Shown here: positions 18,504 to 27,395 of the stretch, piece after piece
Position numbering within the stretch: the stretch's first letter is position 1
How the letters are laid out: each line of letters opens with the position of its first letter
Source of the DNA: Aquimarina megaterium XH134
Lineage (GTDB): Bacteria; Bacteroidota; Bacteroidia; Flavobacteriales; Flavobacteriaceae
DNA length: 64,000 bases
Direction of reading: 5' to 3'
Assembly (NCBI RefSeq): GCF_000520975.1
Contig: NZ_JACB01000036.1
Location: forward strand, 1 to 64,000
Translations under genes and position numbers: made by a program
The notes under the pieces: model-generated
The model's input: the letters and a program-made list of their open reading frames with translations, nothing else
Told to the model about the DNA's origin: nothing
Database searches by the model: none

Positions 18504-18641
18504 ATATATTGCTGCAGATAGTTAAATTTTACTAACAAGAGAATAGATTTTAACTCTTTGTTTCTAATGGTAAGAAGTTTGGCATAATTTTTTAATGCAT
18601 ACCATTAAAATTAATTACATTTAACGCTTTACAAATTTTAG

Positions 18642-19154
18642 ATGATGAACAAAACCTTACTGCTCTTTCTTTTTGTAGTGTCTGTTTCACTAAGTTCTTT
18701 TACAACTGCGCATAAGTTTTATGTAAGTGTAACTCAGGTAGATTATAATGCAAAACAACAGTCGTTACAAATTGTATCCAGGGTTTTTGTTGATGATATA
18801 GAAGAACTTCTAAAAGTACGATATGATGAGTCTACTAATTTAGATAAAGATGAAGAAAGCCTGAGAGTAGATAAAAATTTAGCAACATATCTTGGTCAGA
18901 AACTACAATTTGTAGTGAATGGAGAAGAAGTTTCTTTTACATTTTTAGGAAAAGAGTATGAAGATGATCTTATCATTTGTTATTTAGAAATAGAAAATAT
19001 TACTTCTTTAAATACTATAGAAATCACAAATCAAGTTTTGATGGACCTTTTTGAAGAACAACAGAATATTGTTCACGTTAAAAAAGGAAATCAACGCAAA
19101 AGCCTTATACTTGAAAAAGAAAAAGCTTTGGGGATGTTAAAGTTTAGTGAATAA
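18642..19154 (+). CDS. DUF6702 family secreted protein
   Basis: A 170-residue protein with a signal peptide (1-22) and the segment HKFYVSVTQVDYN, which is typical of DUF6702 proteins of flavobacteria. These are usually encoded next to M1 peptidases, as here. Function is unknown; the mature part is a predicted small beta-rich domain. A terminator hairpin overlaps the stop codon. Confidence 0.8.
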   Translation: MMNKTLLLFLFVVSVSLSSFTTAHKFYVSVTQVDYNAKQQSLQIVSRVFVDDIEELLKVRYDESTNLDKDEESLRVDKNLATYLGQKLQFVVNGEEVSFTFLGKEYEDDLIICYLEIENITSLNTIEITNQVLMDLFEEQQNIVHVKKGNQRKSLILEKEKALGMLKFSE

Positions 19155-19167
19155 ATCACTAAACTTT
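19139..19167 (+). terminator. Terminator overlapping the DUF6702 stop codon
   Basis: A 12-bp perfect stem AAAGTTTAGTGA / TCACTAAACTTT encloses a 5-nt loop and includes the TAA stop at 19152-19154. The T-run is short, so some readthrough into the M1 peptidase gene is likely. Confidence 0.55.
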
Positions 19168-19218
19168 TAAAAAACAATTACTTTGCGAAATCATAACATT
19201 AAATTCAAAACCATTACA

Positions 19219-21528
19219 ATGAAAAAGATACTTTTAGTCCTTTCGGTGACTTTTTTGATATCGGGTATTTCATATGCTCAAAATCAAGAAGAGGCTAAAA
19301 ATGTTCGTGAATTAGGGCATACTAATCAGAACAAATTCAAACAAATGTACGACGAGTTTGCAACTCCCAACATGTACAGAACAGGTTCTGGAGCCCCGGG
19401 TCCGGCTTATTACCAGCAACAGGCTGATTATAAGATGGATATTGAACTTGATGATAAAAACAAAAAACTATCAGGAAAAGAAACCATTACATATACTAAC
19501 AATTCTCCTGATGATTTAGAATTCCTTTGGGTACAACTGGATCAGAATATGCGAGCTAAAGACTCTAAAACTCCATTAATTCAATCAAATGGAATTGACC
19601 CTGCAACAACACCAGGAGGTTTTTTAAATAAATATCTTGCAGAACCTTTTGACGGTGGATTTAATATTACTGCAGTAAAGGATAGTAGTGGAAATCCACT
19701 TAAATATACAATCAATAGAACTATGATGCGTGTAGAGATGCCTAAAGATTTGGCATCTGGCGAGAAATTTGTATTCTCAATTGATTGGTGGTACAATATT
19801 AATGATCATGTAAATGGTAGAGGTAGATCTGGATATGAAGAGTTTGAGGATGGAAATAGAGCGTATGTTATCGCTCAGTTTTACCCTCGTATGGCAGTGT
19901 ATAATGATGTTGAAGGGTGGCAAAATCACCAGTTTTGGGGTAGAGGAGAGTTTGCATTACCATTTGGTAACTTCGAAGTAAATATTACTGTTCCTGCAGA
20001 TCATATTTTAGACGGAACCGGAGTATTAGTAAATAGAAAAGAAGTATTTACAAAAGACATGATGAGCCGCTATGAAGCAGCAAAGAAATCATATGATAAA
20101 CCAGTTGTTATTGTAACTCAAAAAGAAGCTATAGCAAAAGAAAAAACATTTTCAGAAAAAAAGAAAACCTGGAAACTAAAAGCCGAAAATGTACGTGACT
20201 TTGGTTTTGCTACTTCAAGAAGATTTATTTGGGACATGATGGCTGTTAAGATTGGAGGGAAAGATATAATGGCAGTATCGATGTATCCAAAAGAAGGAAA
20301 TCCTCTTTGGGAAGATTGGTCTACAAAGGTAGTAGCTAGTACATTAAAATCGTATAGCCGAATGACCTTCGATTACCCATATCACAAAGCCATCTCTGTA
20401 CATGCAAAAAATCAAGGTATGGAGTACCCTATGATTTGCTGGAATTACGGAAGACCAAAGCCTGATGGTAGCTATAGCGATCGTGTAAAATATGGAATGA
20501 TGAGTGTAATTATCCACGAAGTTGGCCATAACTTTTTCCCGATGATCGTGAATAGTGATGAAAGACAATGGACTTGGATGGATGAAGGTCTTAATACTTT
20601 TGTGCAATATGTTGCAGAACAAGATTTTGGAGAATGGTATCCAAAAGCATTAGGGAATGATAAAAAATATCCATCTCGTCGTGGGCCAGCAAAAAAGATT
20701 GTACCGTATATGAGTGGAAATCAAAATTTCCTATCTCCAATTATGTCTCAATCTAATAATATTCACCAATTCGGACCTAATGCATACTCAAAACCAGCAA
20801 CAGGCTTAAATATCCTAAGAGAAACCGTAATGGGAAGAGATCTTTTTGATTATTCATTTAGAACATATTCTCAGCGATGGATGTTTAAACACCCAACACC
20901 AGAAGACTTTTTTAGAACTATGGAAGATGCTTCTGCTTTTGATCTAGATTGGTTTTGGAGAGGATGGTTCTATACCACAGATTATACCGATATTGGAGTG
21001 AAAGAAGTGAAGAAATTTGTAGTTTCTAAAGAACCAAATAAAAGAGTAAAAGAATATGCTGCATCTGTAGGTGCTAAAGTTGAAGATCTAGGACCACTTG
21101 TATATATGGTTAAAGAGGGAAGCGAAGAATATGAAACGATTAAAAAGAATGGAAATATTATTAGTGATGCTAAAACATTAAAAGCATATCTAATGGATAA
21201 TTTTTCTGTTAAAGAGCGTGAAAAACTTAAACAACCTAAGTTTTTCTATGAGATTACCTTTGAAAAACCAGGTGGACTTGTAATGCCATTGATCGTAGAA
21301 TACACCTATGAAGATGGAACAACAGAGACAATAACATATCCTGCAGAAATTTGGAGAAAAAATGATGTTGAGGTAAAAAGAGCTGTAGCTTCTGAGAAAG
21401 AGATTTCTAAAATTGTCGTTGATCCTAAACAAGAGACAGCAGATATTGATACCTCTAATAATAGCTGGCCTAAAAGAAAGAAATTAGGAAAATTTGAGCA
21501 ATTTAAAAGCAAAGTAAAAGGACAGTAA
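19219..21528 (+). CDS. M1 family zinc aminopeptidase, secreted
   Basis: I place the start at 19219, because this ATG begins a clear signal peptide (MKKILLVLSVTFLISGISYAQ); an upstream in-frame start would bury it. The mature protein is a gluzincin: H433-E-V-G-H437 and E456, exactly HExxH-18-E, provide the zinc site. An N-terminal beta domain of about 230 residues precedes the catalytic part, and a C-terminal extension follows. The usual GxMEN exopeptidase motif is changed to a GMEYPMICW context. It likely degrades peptides in the periplasm or at the surface. Confidence 0.92.
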   Translation: MKKILLVLSVTFLISGISYAQNQEEAKNVRELGHTNQNKFKQMYDEFATPNMYRTGSGAPGPAYYQQQADYKMDIELDDKNKKLSGKETITYTNNSPDDLEFLWVQLDQNMRAKDSKTPLIQSNGIDPATTPGGFLNKYLAEPFDGGFNITAVKDSSGNPLKYTINRTMMRVEMPKDLASGEKFVFSIDWWYNINDHVNGRGRSGYEEFEDGNRAYVIAQFYPRMAVYNDVEGWQNHQFWGRGEFALPFGNFEVNITVPADHILDGTGVLVNRKEVFTKDMMSRYEAAKKSYDKPVVIVTQKEAIAKEKTFSEKKKTWKLKAENVRDFGFATSRRFIWDMMAVKIGGKDIMAVSMYPKEGNPLWEDWSTKVVASTLKSYSRMTFDYPYHKAISVHAKNQGMEYPMICWNYGRPKPDGSYSDRVKYGMMSVIIHEVGHNFFPMIVNSDERQWTWMDEGLNTFVQYVAEQDFGEWYPKALGNDKKYPSRRGPAKKIVPYMSGNQNFLSPIMSQSNNIHQFGPNAYSKPATGLNILRETVMGRDLFDYSFRTYSQRWMFKHPTPEDFFRTMEDASAFDLDWFWRGWFYTTDYTDIGVKEVKKFVVSKEPNKRVKEYAASVGAKVEDLGPLVYMVKEGSEEYETIKKNGNIISDAKTLKAYLMDNFSVKEREKLKQPKFFYEITFEKPGGLVMPLIVEYTYEDGTTETITYPAEIWRKNDVEVKRAVASEKEISKIVVDPKQETADIDTSNNSWPKRKKLGKFEQFKSKVKGQ

Positions 21529-21553
21529 CCTATTCTTTTACAAAAGATAAATA

Positions 21554-21590
21554 AAAGCCGTCCCGAAGTCTTTTCGGGATGGCTTTTTTA
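21554..21590 (+). terminator. Rho-independent terminator after the M1 peptidase
   Basis: A 14-bp stem (AAAGCCGTCCCGAA with its complement, one G-T pair) and a 5-nt loop are followed by a T-run. Confidence 0.88.
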
Positions 21591-21602
21591 CACAATATTG
21601 AT

Positions 21603-21610
21603 TATATTTG
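21603..21610 (+). promoter_or_regulatory. -7 box of tatA, next to the start codon
   Basis: TATATTTG fits TAnnTTTG and ends only 7 nt before the tatA ATG, suggesting an almost leaderless transcript. The expected -33 region falls inside the preceding terminator and is not a good match. Confidence 0.5.
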
Positions 21611-21617
21611 CATTGTT

Positions 21618-21911
21618 ATGACAACCTTACCTTTATTTATTAGCGGAACCGAAATTGCCTTTATTGTTTTTATATTGGTTATGGTTTTTGGAGCAGATAA
21701 GATTCCTGAGATTGCACGAGGATTGGGTAAAGGAATGCGTATCGTTAAAGATGCAACCAATGATATTAAAACCGAAATTACCAAAAGTGCAGAAAAACAT
21801 GGTATTGATACCGATATTCCTACTTCTATTACATCTGATATAAAAAAGGAGATCGACCAGGTCAAAGATGATATTGATAAAGTTACTGGTCCGATAAAAC
21901 GCAAATTCTAA
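21618..21911 (+). CDS. tatA: Twin-arginine translocase subunit TatA/TatE
   Basis: The start at 21618 is preferred over the in-frame ATG at 21579, which lies inside the terminator of the previous gene. The 97-residue product has one N-terminal membrane helix (IAFIVFILVMVFGADKIPEIA), the conserved F-G hinge followed by an amphipathic helix (ARGLGKGMRIVKDA) and a charged tail. It forms the pore part of the Tat export system for folded proteins. tatC is not in the window. Confidence 0.93.
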   Translation: MTTLPLFISGTEIAFIVFILVMVFGADKIPEIARGLGKGMRIVKDATNDIKTEITKSAEKHGIDTDIPTSITSDIKKEIDQVKDDIDKVTGPIKRKF

Positions 21912-22255
21912 ATTGCGATATCCTTTCCTAAGCTTATTTTTGTTTGTTTTTCCTTGTAAATTCTGATTAATATTCAAAAAAAGTGATTTTTTTTTAAAAT
22001 ATTTTCACTTTTAATATTAACCGATTAAACACCCCGTAAACACTGACTTGTTACAAGGCTTCAGTAACTTTTTTTGGTCCTATGCAAGCATAATATTGAT
22101 GTTTTTTCTGATTATATGACAATTTAATTGTAAAATATTTGAATATAATTTAATACATTAGCTGTGAAATTATTAAAATGATAATTATTCGTAATTTTTA
22201 CGAGATTGTCATTTATTGACTTTTACACACAAACTCTTAAAAACTTATTCTAAAA
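21912..22255. other. Intergenic region between tatA and the S8 peptidase
   Basis: A stretch of 344 AT-rich bases. I see no supported ORF, no strong hairpin and no clear TAnnTTTG box. It should contain the promoter for the S8 peptidase. Confidence 0.5.
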
Positions 22256-23755
22256 ATGAAAAAGATTACTCTTCTAACTTTAGGACTAATTCTTGTATTT
22301 TCTTGCTCTAAAGAAAATCCTAATGAAATTGTAGAACCAAATTCAGAAATTTCTGAATCTCAAAAATTACTTTCTGTATCAGAAGTTAATACGTATATCG
22401 AAGGCGAATTAAAACAAAATGGTGATGTAAACTGGATGAAAGCACCTTCTGCGGTATTATGGAGTGCTGTAGTACACGGTGGAGAAGTGTTAAGTGTTGG
22501 TTTTGGAGAAAAAGGAGAAAGTTTCTCTATCCAAAGATCATCAAGACTAAATGATGCTAGAGAAAATGTATATAGTATTATACAGTCTAAAGAAGGAGCA
22601 AGTAAGTCTAATTCTGTAATATCTGCCGATGAAATACTTAATGTAACTGATGTAAAAGTTACTAGTTTAGAAACCATAAAAGCTTTACAAAAAGCAGATC
22701 AAATTCGTTACTTAGACCCAATTGGTTATGGTTTTTATCTACAAGAAGATAACTCAAACCAACAGAAATCTGCGGGATGTAGTAAAAGTGGACAATCTAT
22801 AAATAGCGGGGATTATAGAGTAATTTCACCTAATGCACGATTACCTTGGAATTTTGACATTCATAAAGTACCACAGGCTTGGAATTATAGTACCGGGGCA
22901 GGTATCACTGTTGGTTTGATTGATACTGGAATTTCTGCAAGTCAGAATTTACTTGGTAGTGGATTTAATGATGGGGTTTCTAATGGAAGGTTTGTACAAC
23001 GATTTGGTACCTTTATCGATTCTCCATGGTGGTGGTCTAATAACTTAGATGGCCCAAATGATAAGTGTGGGCATGGTACTTCTATGGCATCAGCAATTGC
23101 ATCACCTCGTAATGATGATTTTATGCCAGTAGGAGTAGCGTATAACTGTAATTTGGTTGCTTATAGAGGAACAGAGGATGTTGTACTAAATGATTATCAT
23201 GAGCGTAAAGGAGTAAGTAATGCATTAAAAGCATTAGGAAATAGAGGAGATGTTAAGATTATCTCGATGTCTATTGGGTATCCCTGGTCTATTGGTAATG
23301 TAAAAGATGCCGTAAAATATGCATATGGGAAAGGGAAAATGATAATCGCTGCGGGAGGTACATCGACTTCGTTTACAAATTGGTATGGTGTTATTTTTCC
23401 GGCAAGTATGTCAGAGACTGTTGCGGTTACAGGTATAAAAGATAATGGATATAATCGTTGTAATATCTGTCATGATGGTAGTAAAATCGATTTTACTATT
23501 GTGATGGAGAGAGCAGGAAACTCTAATAGAAATGTACCTGTATTAGGGTTTAATACAGGAATACAAACTTATGTAGGAGGATCTTCTGTTGCAACGGCTA
23601 CCACAGCAGGAATTGCTGCTTTGGTATGGGCTCGTAATCCTAATATGACTAGAGCTCAAGTGCTGGATAAACTAAAGAAAGCAGGAGAGTTTTACCCTAA
23701 TCGTAATAGTAAATTTGGTTATGGTAATATTGATGCATTAAAAGCGGTTCAATAA
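22256..23755 (+). CDS. S8 family serine peptidase (subtilisin-like) lipoprotein
   Basis: A 499-residue protein beginning with a lipoprotein signal (FSC with Cys at 17). The catalytic triad is readable: D223 in GLIDTG, H273 in CGHGTS and S444 in GGSSVATA. The region around the Ser is unusual, as subtilases normally have GTSxAxP and here the last position is Ala. A propeptide-like segment of about 170 residues precedes the catalytic domain. The protein is probably exposed at the outer membrane. Confidence 0.92.
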   Translation: MKKITLLTLGLILVFSCSKENPNEIVEPNSEISESQKLLSVSEVNTYIEGELKQNGDVNWMKAPSAVLWSAVVHGGEVLSVGFGEKGESFSIQRSSRLNDARENVYSIIQSKEGASKSNSVISADEILNVTDVKVTSLETIKALQKADQIRYLDPIGYGFYLQEDNSNQQKSAGCSKSGQSINSGDYRVISPNARLPWNFDIHKVPQAWNYSTGAGITVGLIDTGISASQNLLGSGFNDGVSNGRFVQRFGTFIDSPWWWSNNLDGPNDKCGHGTSMASAIASPRNDDFMPVGVAYNCNLVAYRGTEDVVLNDYHERKGVSNALKALGNRGDVKIISMSIGYPWSIGNVKDAVKYAYGKGKMIIAAGGTSTSFTNWYGVIFPASMSETVAVTGIKDNGYNRCNICHDGSKIDFTIVMERAGNSNRNVPVLGFNTGIQTYVGGSSVATATTAGIAALVWARNPNMTRAQVLDKLKKAGEFYPNRNSKFGYGNIDALKAVQ

Positions 23756-23775
23756 AAACAGATGAAATATAAAAC

Positions 23776-23815
23776 ATAAGGCTGTGGTATTTAGATGCCA
23801 CAGCCTTATATTTTT
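23776..23815. terminator. Bidirectional terminator between S8 peptidase and O-methyltransferase
   Basis: A 12-bp perfect stem ATAAGGCTGTGG / CCACAGCCTTAT with a further short inner stem is followed by ATTTTTG on the plus strand and by an A/T-rich tail on the minus strand. It serves two convergent genes. Confidence 0.85.
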
Positions 23816-23822
23816 GTAAAAG

Positions 23823-24464
23823 TTATAGTACTCTACTAATGGTTAACCCATCTCTAATAGGTAATAATACAGTTTCTATTCGTTTATCTTCGATCAAAAG
23901 TGTATTGTACTCCAAAAGAGCTTTGGTAGAAATATCTTCTTCTTCAACTTTTTCGATTACTTTACCATTCCATAATACATTGTCTGATAAAATTACACCT
24001 CCAGAATTCATTTTATTAATAACCAATTCAAAATAAGTAGGATAGTTAGGTTTGTCGGCATCTATAAACACCAGATCAAATTTAATATTCAGATTTGGGA
24101 TAATTTCGGTAGCATCACCAATATGTTGATGAATTTGTTTTCCATAACCAGAAAGGTCAAAATATTTTCTTTGAAAATCTTCTAACTCTTCATTAATATC
24201 AATGGTATGCAATTCTCCATCTTTTTGAATCCCTTCGGCAAGGCATATGGCAGAATACCCTGTATACGTCCCTATTTCCAGTATGTTTTTTGGGTGAATA
24301 AGTTTAGCTAACATGCTTAAAACACGCCCTTGATAAGCGCCACTAAGCATTCTGGGTTGTAATATTTTTTGATATGTTTCACGATTTAATTGTTGTAGTA
24401 ATTCAGGTTCTTTTTGGGTATGGTTTACTACATACGTATCCAGTTCTTCAGGAATAAAATGCAT
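23823..24464 (-). CDS. Class I SAM-dependent O-methyltransferase
   Basis: A 213-residue protein of the caffeoyl-CoA/catechol O-methyltransferase family. The SAM-binding motif is ILEIGTYTGYSAICLAEG near residues 76-93, and FIDADKPNY (about 131-140) carries the metal-binding Asp. It lies 56 nt after the ACMSD-like gene in the same direction and may be co-transcribed with the kynurenine cluster. A hydroxylated aromatic substrate such as 3-hydroxyanthranilate or 3-hydroxykynurenine is conceivable, but this is only inferred from position. Confidence 0.87.
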   Translation of the reverse strand: MHFIPEELDTYVVNHTQKEPELLQQLNRETYQKILQPRMLSGAYQGRVLSMLAKLIHPKNILEIGTYTGYSAICLAEGIQKDGELHTIDINEELEDFQRKYFDLSGYGKQIHQHIGDATEIIPNLNIKFDLVFIDADKPNYPTYFELVINKMNSGGVILSDNVLWNGKVIEKVEEEDISTKALLEYNTLLIEDKRIETVLLPIRDGLTISRVL

Positions 24465-24519
24465 GATTATTGGTTTTTAGATACAAAATTAGAATGTTTT
24501 ATAACGATTTTTGATATTC

Positions 24520-25617
24520 CTAATGAACTTTTTCTTTACCTAAAATTTTATCTATTAAATCTTGCTTTGCTTTTTCATTATCTCCAAATAACCAGCGTAA
24601 AACATTATCTTCCCAGATATCATCATATTCTTCTGTAGTTATAATATTACGATCCAATGCTAAATCCAATATTTTTCCTGGGTAAGAAGACTGTGGTTCA
24701 CTTTCCATTTCACCCAACGGATAAGGATCGTCTAGCCCCATAATTACCTGATCACTACCTTGTCGTTCTACAGTTAGTTTTAATGAATCGGTATCGTGTA
24801 CCAGGGTATCAAAATATATATTAGGATGCCCTACCGCTTTTCGAGGATGTTGTTTTCCTTTAAAGAGGTCTGGTCTTCCGTCAAATCCCTGGATACGTCT
24901 TCCTAAATTCATTTGTGCTAATTGCCCTCCATGAGCGAAGCAAGTTCTAATGTTTGGATAGCGAGTTTGCATCCCGTTAAGAGTATAAAAATGATAAGCA
25001 TCACCACATTGGGCAAGCATCCATACCAAGTGAAAACGCCAGGAAACATTTTCTAATTTGATCATTTTATCACCATCATAAGGGTGAACTTCTATAGCTA
25101 GTTTATATTTGTCTGCTAGTTCAAAAATCGGATCATTTTCCTCATCAAAAATACATCGCCACTGTCCGATAGAATCCATAAAGTGAGTGGGTAAGCATAG
25201 TACATGCATTCCTAATTCTTCTACACAACGCTCCATTTCCCATAGTGCTCCGTTAATGAATCCAGGGTGTATAACAAAACCACAAGAGAACTTATCTGGG
25301 TGATCTTGTTGTACGTGGGCATTAAAATCATTTTGAAATCGTAATGCATGTTTCATTTCTTCTAGACGTAAACCGTTACCATATAATTGAGAAAGGTTTA
25401 ATACTACTGCATGATCAATTTTATTTTGCTCCATCCACTCTAATTTTTCATCTAAGAAAAAACTAGAATGAGTAACCGGGCGTTTCCACCCTTTTTGTAA
25501 CATGTACTTACGTTCATCATCTACCCAAAAAATCTCTTTGTCTTTCATGAACTGAGGAATCTCTTCTGGGTATGGCAGTAAATGTGAATGACCGTTTATG
25601 CGAAGTTTTCTTTTCAT
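24520..25617 (-). CDS. ACMSD-like amidohydrolase decarboxylase
   Basis: The 365-residue protein belongs to the ACMSD-type amidohydrolases. The first metal motif H10-S-H12 lies in INGHSHLLP, a conserved CFAHGG block follows, and the last Asp is in MGLDDPYPLG. In the kynurenine route ACMSD (2-amino-3-carboxymuconate-6-semialdehyde decarboxylase) converts the ring-opened product of 3-hydroxyanthranilate to 2-aminomuconate semialdehyde. The gene directly follows the 3-hydroxyanthranilate dioxygenase gene, which makes this assignment strong. Confidence 0.9.
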   Translation of the reverse strand: MKRKLRINGHSHLLPYPEEIPQFMKDKEIFWVDDERKYMLQKGWKRPVTHSSFFLDEKLEWMEQNKIDHAVVLNLSQLYGNGLRLEEMKHALRFQNDFNAHVQQDHPDKFSCGFVIHPGFINGALWEMERCVEELGMHVLCLPTHFMDSIGQWRCIFDEENDPIFELADKYKLAIEVHPYDGDKMIKLENVSWRFHLVWMLAQCGDAYHFYTLNGMQTRYPNIRTCFAHGGQLAQMNLGRRIQGFDGRPDLFKGKQHPRKAVGHPNIYFDTLVHDTDSLKLTVERQGSDQVIMGLDDPYPLGEMESEPQSSYPGKILDLALDRNIITTEEYDDIWEDNVLRWLFGDNEKAKQDLIDKILGKEKVH

Positions 25618-25663
25618 TATAGATGTTATCCCTGTTGTTTATACAGGAATCTTTTTAATTAGG

Positions 25664-26194
25664 TTATTGTTTTTTCTTTTTTGGAGCATCCATTACGCTT
25701 CCACAATTAGAACAAGTGCATTTTGTTTTGTCACTATAATATGTATCAAAAATTATAGGCATGTCGGTTTCTATATTGTCCAATGCAAATTTTTCTCTAT
25801 ATAGTTGAGTATTGCAATTTTCACAATACCACTCCAGAGCATCCATCATTTTTTCTTCTCGTGGATATTCAATCACTAAACCTACTGTATTTGCCCCTCG
25901 CTGTGGAGAATGTGGGACTTTAGGTGGTAATAGATAAATATCACCTTCTTTGATATGAACATCTTTAGGTTCGCCATTATCTATTATTTTTAATACCATA
26001 TCTCCTTCTACCTGATAGAAAAATTCTGGTGTTTCATTATAATGATAGTCCTTTCTATTATTAGGTCCCCCAACAACCATTACAATAAAATCTCCGTCTT
26101 TCCATACACATTTATTACCAACAGGAGGTTTTAGTAAATGGCGATGTTCGTCTATCCAGGCTTTAAAATTTAATGGTGAAACTAGATTGCTCAT
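25664..26194 (-). CDS. nbaC: 3-hydroxyanthranilate 3,4-dioxygenase
   Basis: The 176-residue cupin has the expected residues R47, H51, E57 and H95 (in KDYHYNETPEFF and PHSPQR), which bind substrate and the catalytic Fe(II). The C-terminal end carries the second iron site of the bacterial type: C124-x2-C127 and C161-x2-C164. It opens the aromatic ring of 3-hydroxyanthranilate. It lies between the SDR and the ACMSD-like gene, whose substrate it makes. Confidence 0.95.
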   Translation of the reverse strand: MSNLVSPLNFKAWIDEHRHLLKPPVGNKCVWKDGDFIVMVVGGPNNRKDYHYNETPEFFYQVEGDMVLKIIDNGEPKDVHIKEGDIYLLPPKVPHSPQRGANTVGLVIEYPREEKMMDALEWYCENCNTQLYREKFALDNIETDMPIIFDTYYSDKTKCTCSNCGSVMDAPKKKKQ

Positions 26195-26325
26195 ATGCTT
26201 GTTTTAATTTAGATGTGTTGTTTATTCTATAGCATAAATACTATCATTATAATCTACACTATTGATTAGTATTTTGTATTAAATTTAATTATTTTGATTG
26301 TTATTTTGTAATAACAAATAGTTAA

Positions 26326-27105
26326 CTATAAGGACTTTGTTCTTCCTCCATCAACAGGAAGGTTTATTCCGTTGATATAAGATGCAGCTTCAGATGCCAA
26401 AAATGCTATAGCATAAGCTATTTCTTGCGGTTTGGCAAATCGTTTTGCTGGCACTTCATTTTTCATAGCATCAGAAGCTTCTTCTATTGATTTTCCTAGT
26501 TTTGTTGCTTTGTTATTAATGATTTCATTTAGTCGTTCTGTCGCCGTGGCACCGGGCAACACATTGTTTACAGTAATTCCAAATACGCCAAGTTCATTAG
26601 CTAATGTTTTTGACCAGTTTGCTACTGCACCACGAATGGTATTAGAAACACCTAGTCCATTTAATGGTTGTTTTACAGAGGTTGAAATAATATTGATTAT
26701 TCTTCCATATCCTTCTTTTTTCATTCCGGGGACTACAGTTTGTGCCAGGATATGATTACATTTCAAGTGTTGGGTAAAGGCGCGTTCAAATTCTTCCAGA
26801 GAGGCATTAAACACTGGTCCTCCAGCGGGCCCTCCTGTGTTATTTACTAAAATATGAAAAGCTTGCTCTGTAGCAGAAATTTTTTGCTGTAGGCTTTCTG
26901 GATTCTGAAAATCTGCTACGATATAAGTATGCGATTGCCCTTGATCTGTTGCTAATTCTGTTAAGACGTGTTGAAGTTTTTCTTCATTCCTGGCAACTAA
27001 GGTAACATTGGCTCCTAATTCGGCTAATTGTTTAGCAGATGCTTTTCCTATACCTTGAGTACTCCCGCACACTAATGCATTTTTATGAGTTAGACCTAGA
27101 TTCAT
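26326..27105 (-). CDS. Short-chain dehydrogenase/reductase in the kynurenine cluster
   Basis: A 259-residue classical SDR. The cofactor motif is GSTQGIGKASA (14-24) and an NNTGG strand follows. The catalytic Ser is expected in the IISTSVKQ region, but the usual YxxxK is not clear: the sequence runs NGLGVSNTIRGAVANW, as in SDRs lacking the standard Tyr. It ends in the PVDGG motif. The cluster has no obvious need for an SDR beyond the known steps, so its substrate is open. Confidence 0.82.
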   Translation of the reverse strand: MNLGLTHKNALVCGSTQGIGKASAKQLAELGANVTLVARNEEKLQHVLTELATDQGQSHTYIVADFQNPESLQQKISATEQAFHILVNNTGGPAGGPVFNASLEEFERAFTQHLKCNHILAQTVVPGMKKEGYGRIINIISTSVKQPLNGLGVSNTIRGAVANWSKTLANELGVFGITVNNVLPGATATERLNEIINNKATKLGKSIEEASDAMKNEVPAKRFAKPQEIAYAIAFLASEAASYINGINLPVDGGRTKSL

Positions 27106-27110
27106 TTTTT

Positions 27111-27147
27111 TAGTATTGAGTATTTAGATGTTAGTATTGAGATGATT
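27111..27147. repeat. Left arm of an imperfect inverted repeat flanking the SDR-ALDH gap
   Basis: The sequence contains TAGTATTGAG twice within 37 bases, and a related inverted arm with CTCAATACTTAATACT lies at 27361-27395. The role is unknown; it could be a degenerate intergenic repeat element. Confidence 0.4.
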
Positions 27148-27360
27148 ATCGAAATTTTCAATTTCATATTTTCTAATGTGTTTACTTATAAAAGTTCAAA
27201 AATGTATTCTTCTGTTCATTATTTATTTTTATACGCTACAATTATTTAAAATGTTTAAAACAGATGTAAACAGTATTTTTATTAATAATTATCTGATTTA
27301 TTACATTTAAGTATCAGTAAATCTTATTTTTTCTAGTTGCCTGATCTCTTAATTCTGATT

Positions 27361-27395
27361 CCTCAATACTTAATACTCATATCTTAATATTGTAT
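27361..27395. repeat. Right arm of the imperfect inverted repeat
   Basis: Inverted partner of 27111-27147. It overlaps the last codons of the aldehyde dehydrogenase gene. On the minus strand a readthrough transcript could form a long imperfect hairpin with a loop of about 210 nt. Confidence 0.4.

Noticed and set aside
19183-19218. Upstream start for the M1 peptidase
   Set aside because: It would place a polar stretch before a clean signal peptide that begins at 19219.
21579-21617. Upstream in-frame ATG for tatA
   Set aside because: It lies inside the terminator hairpin of the M1 peptidase, and the later ATG gives the normal TatA N-terminus.
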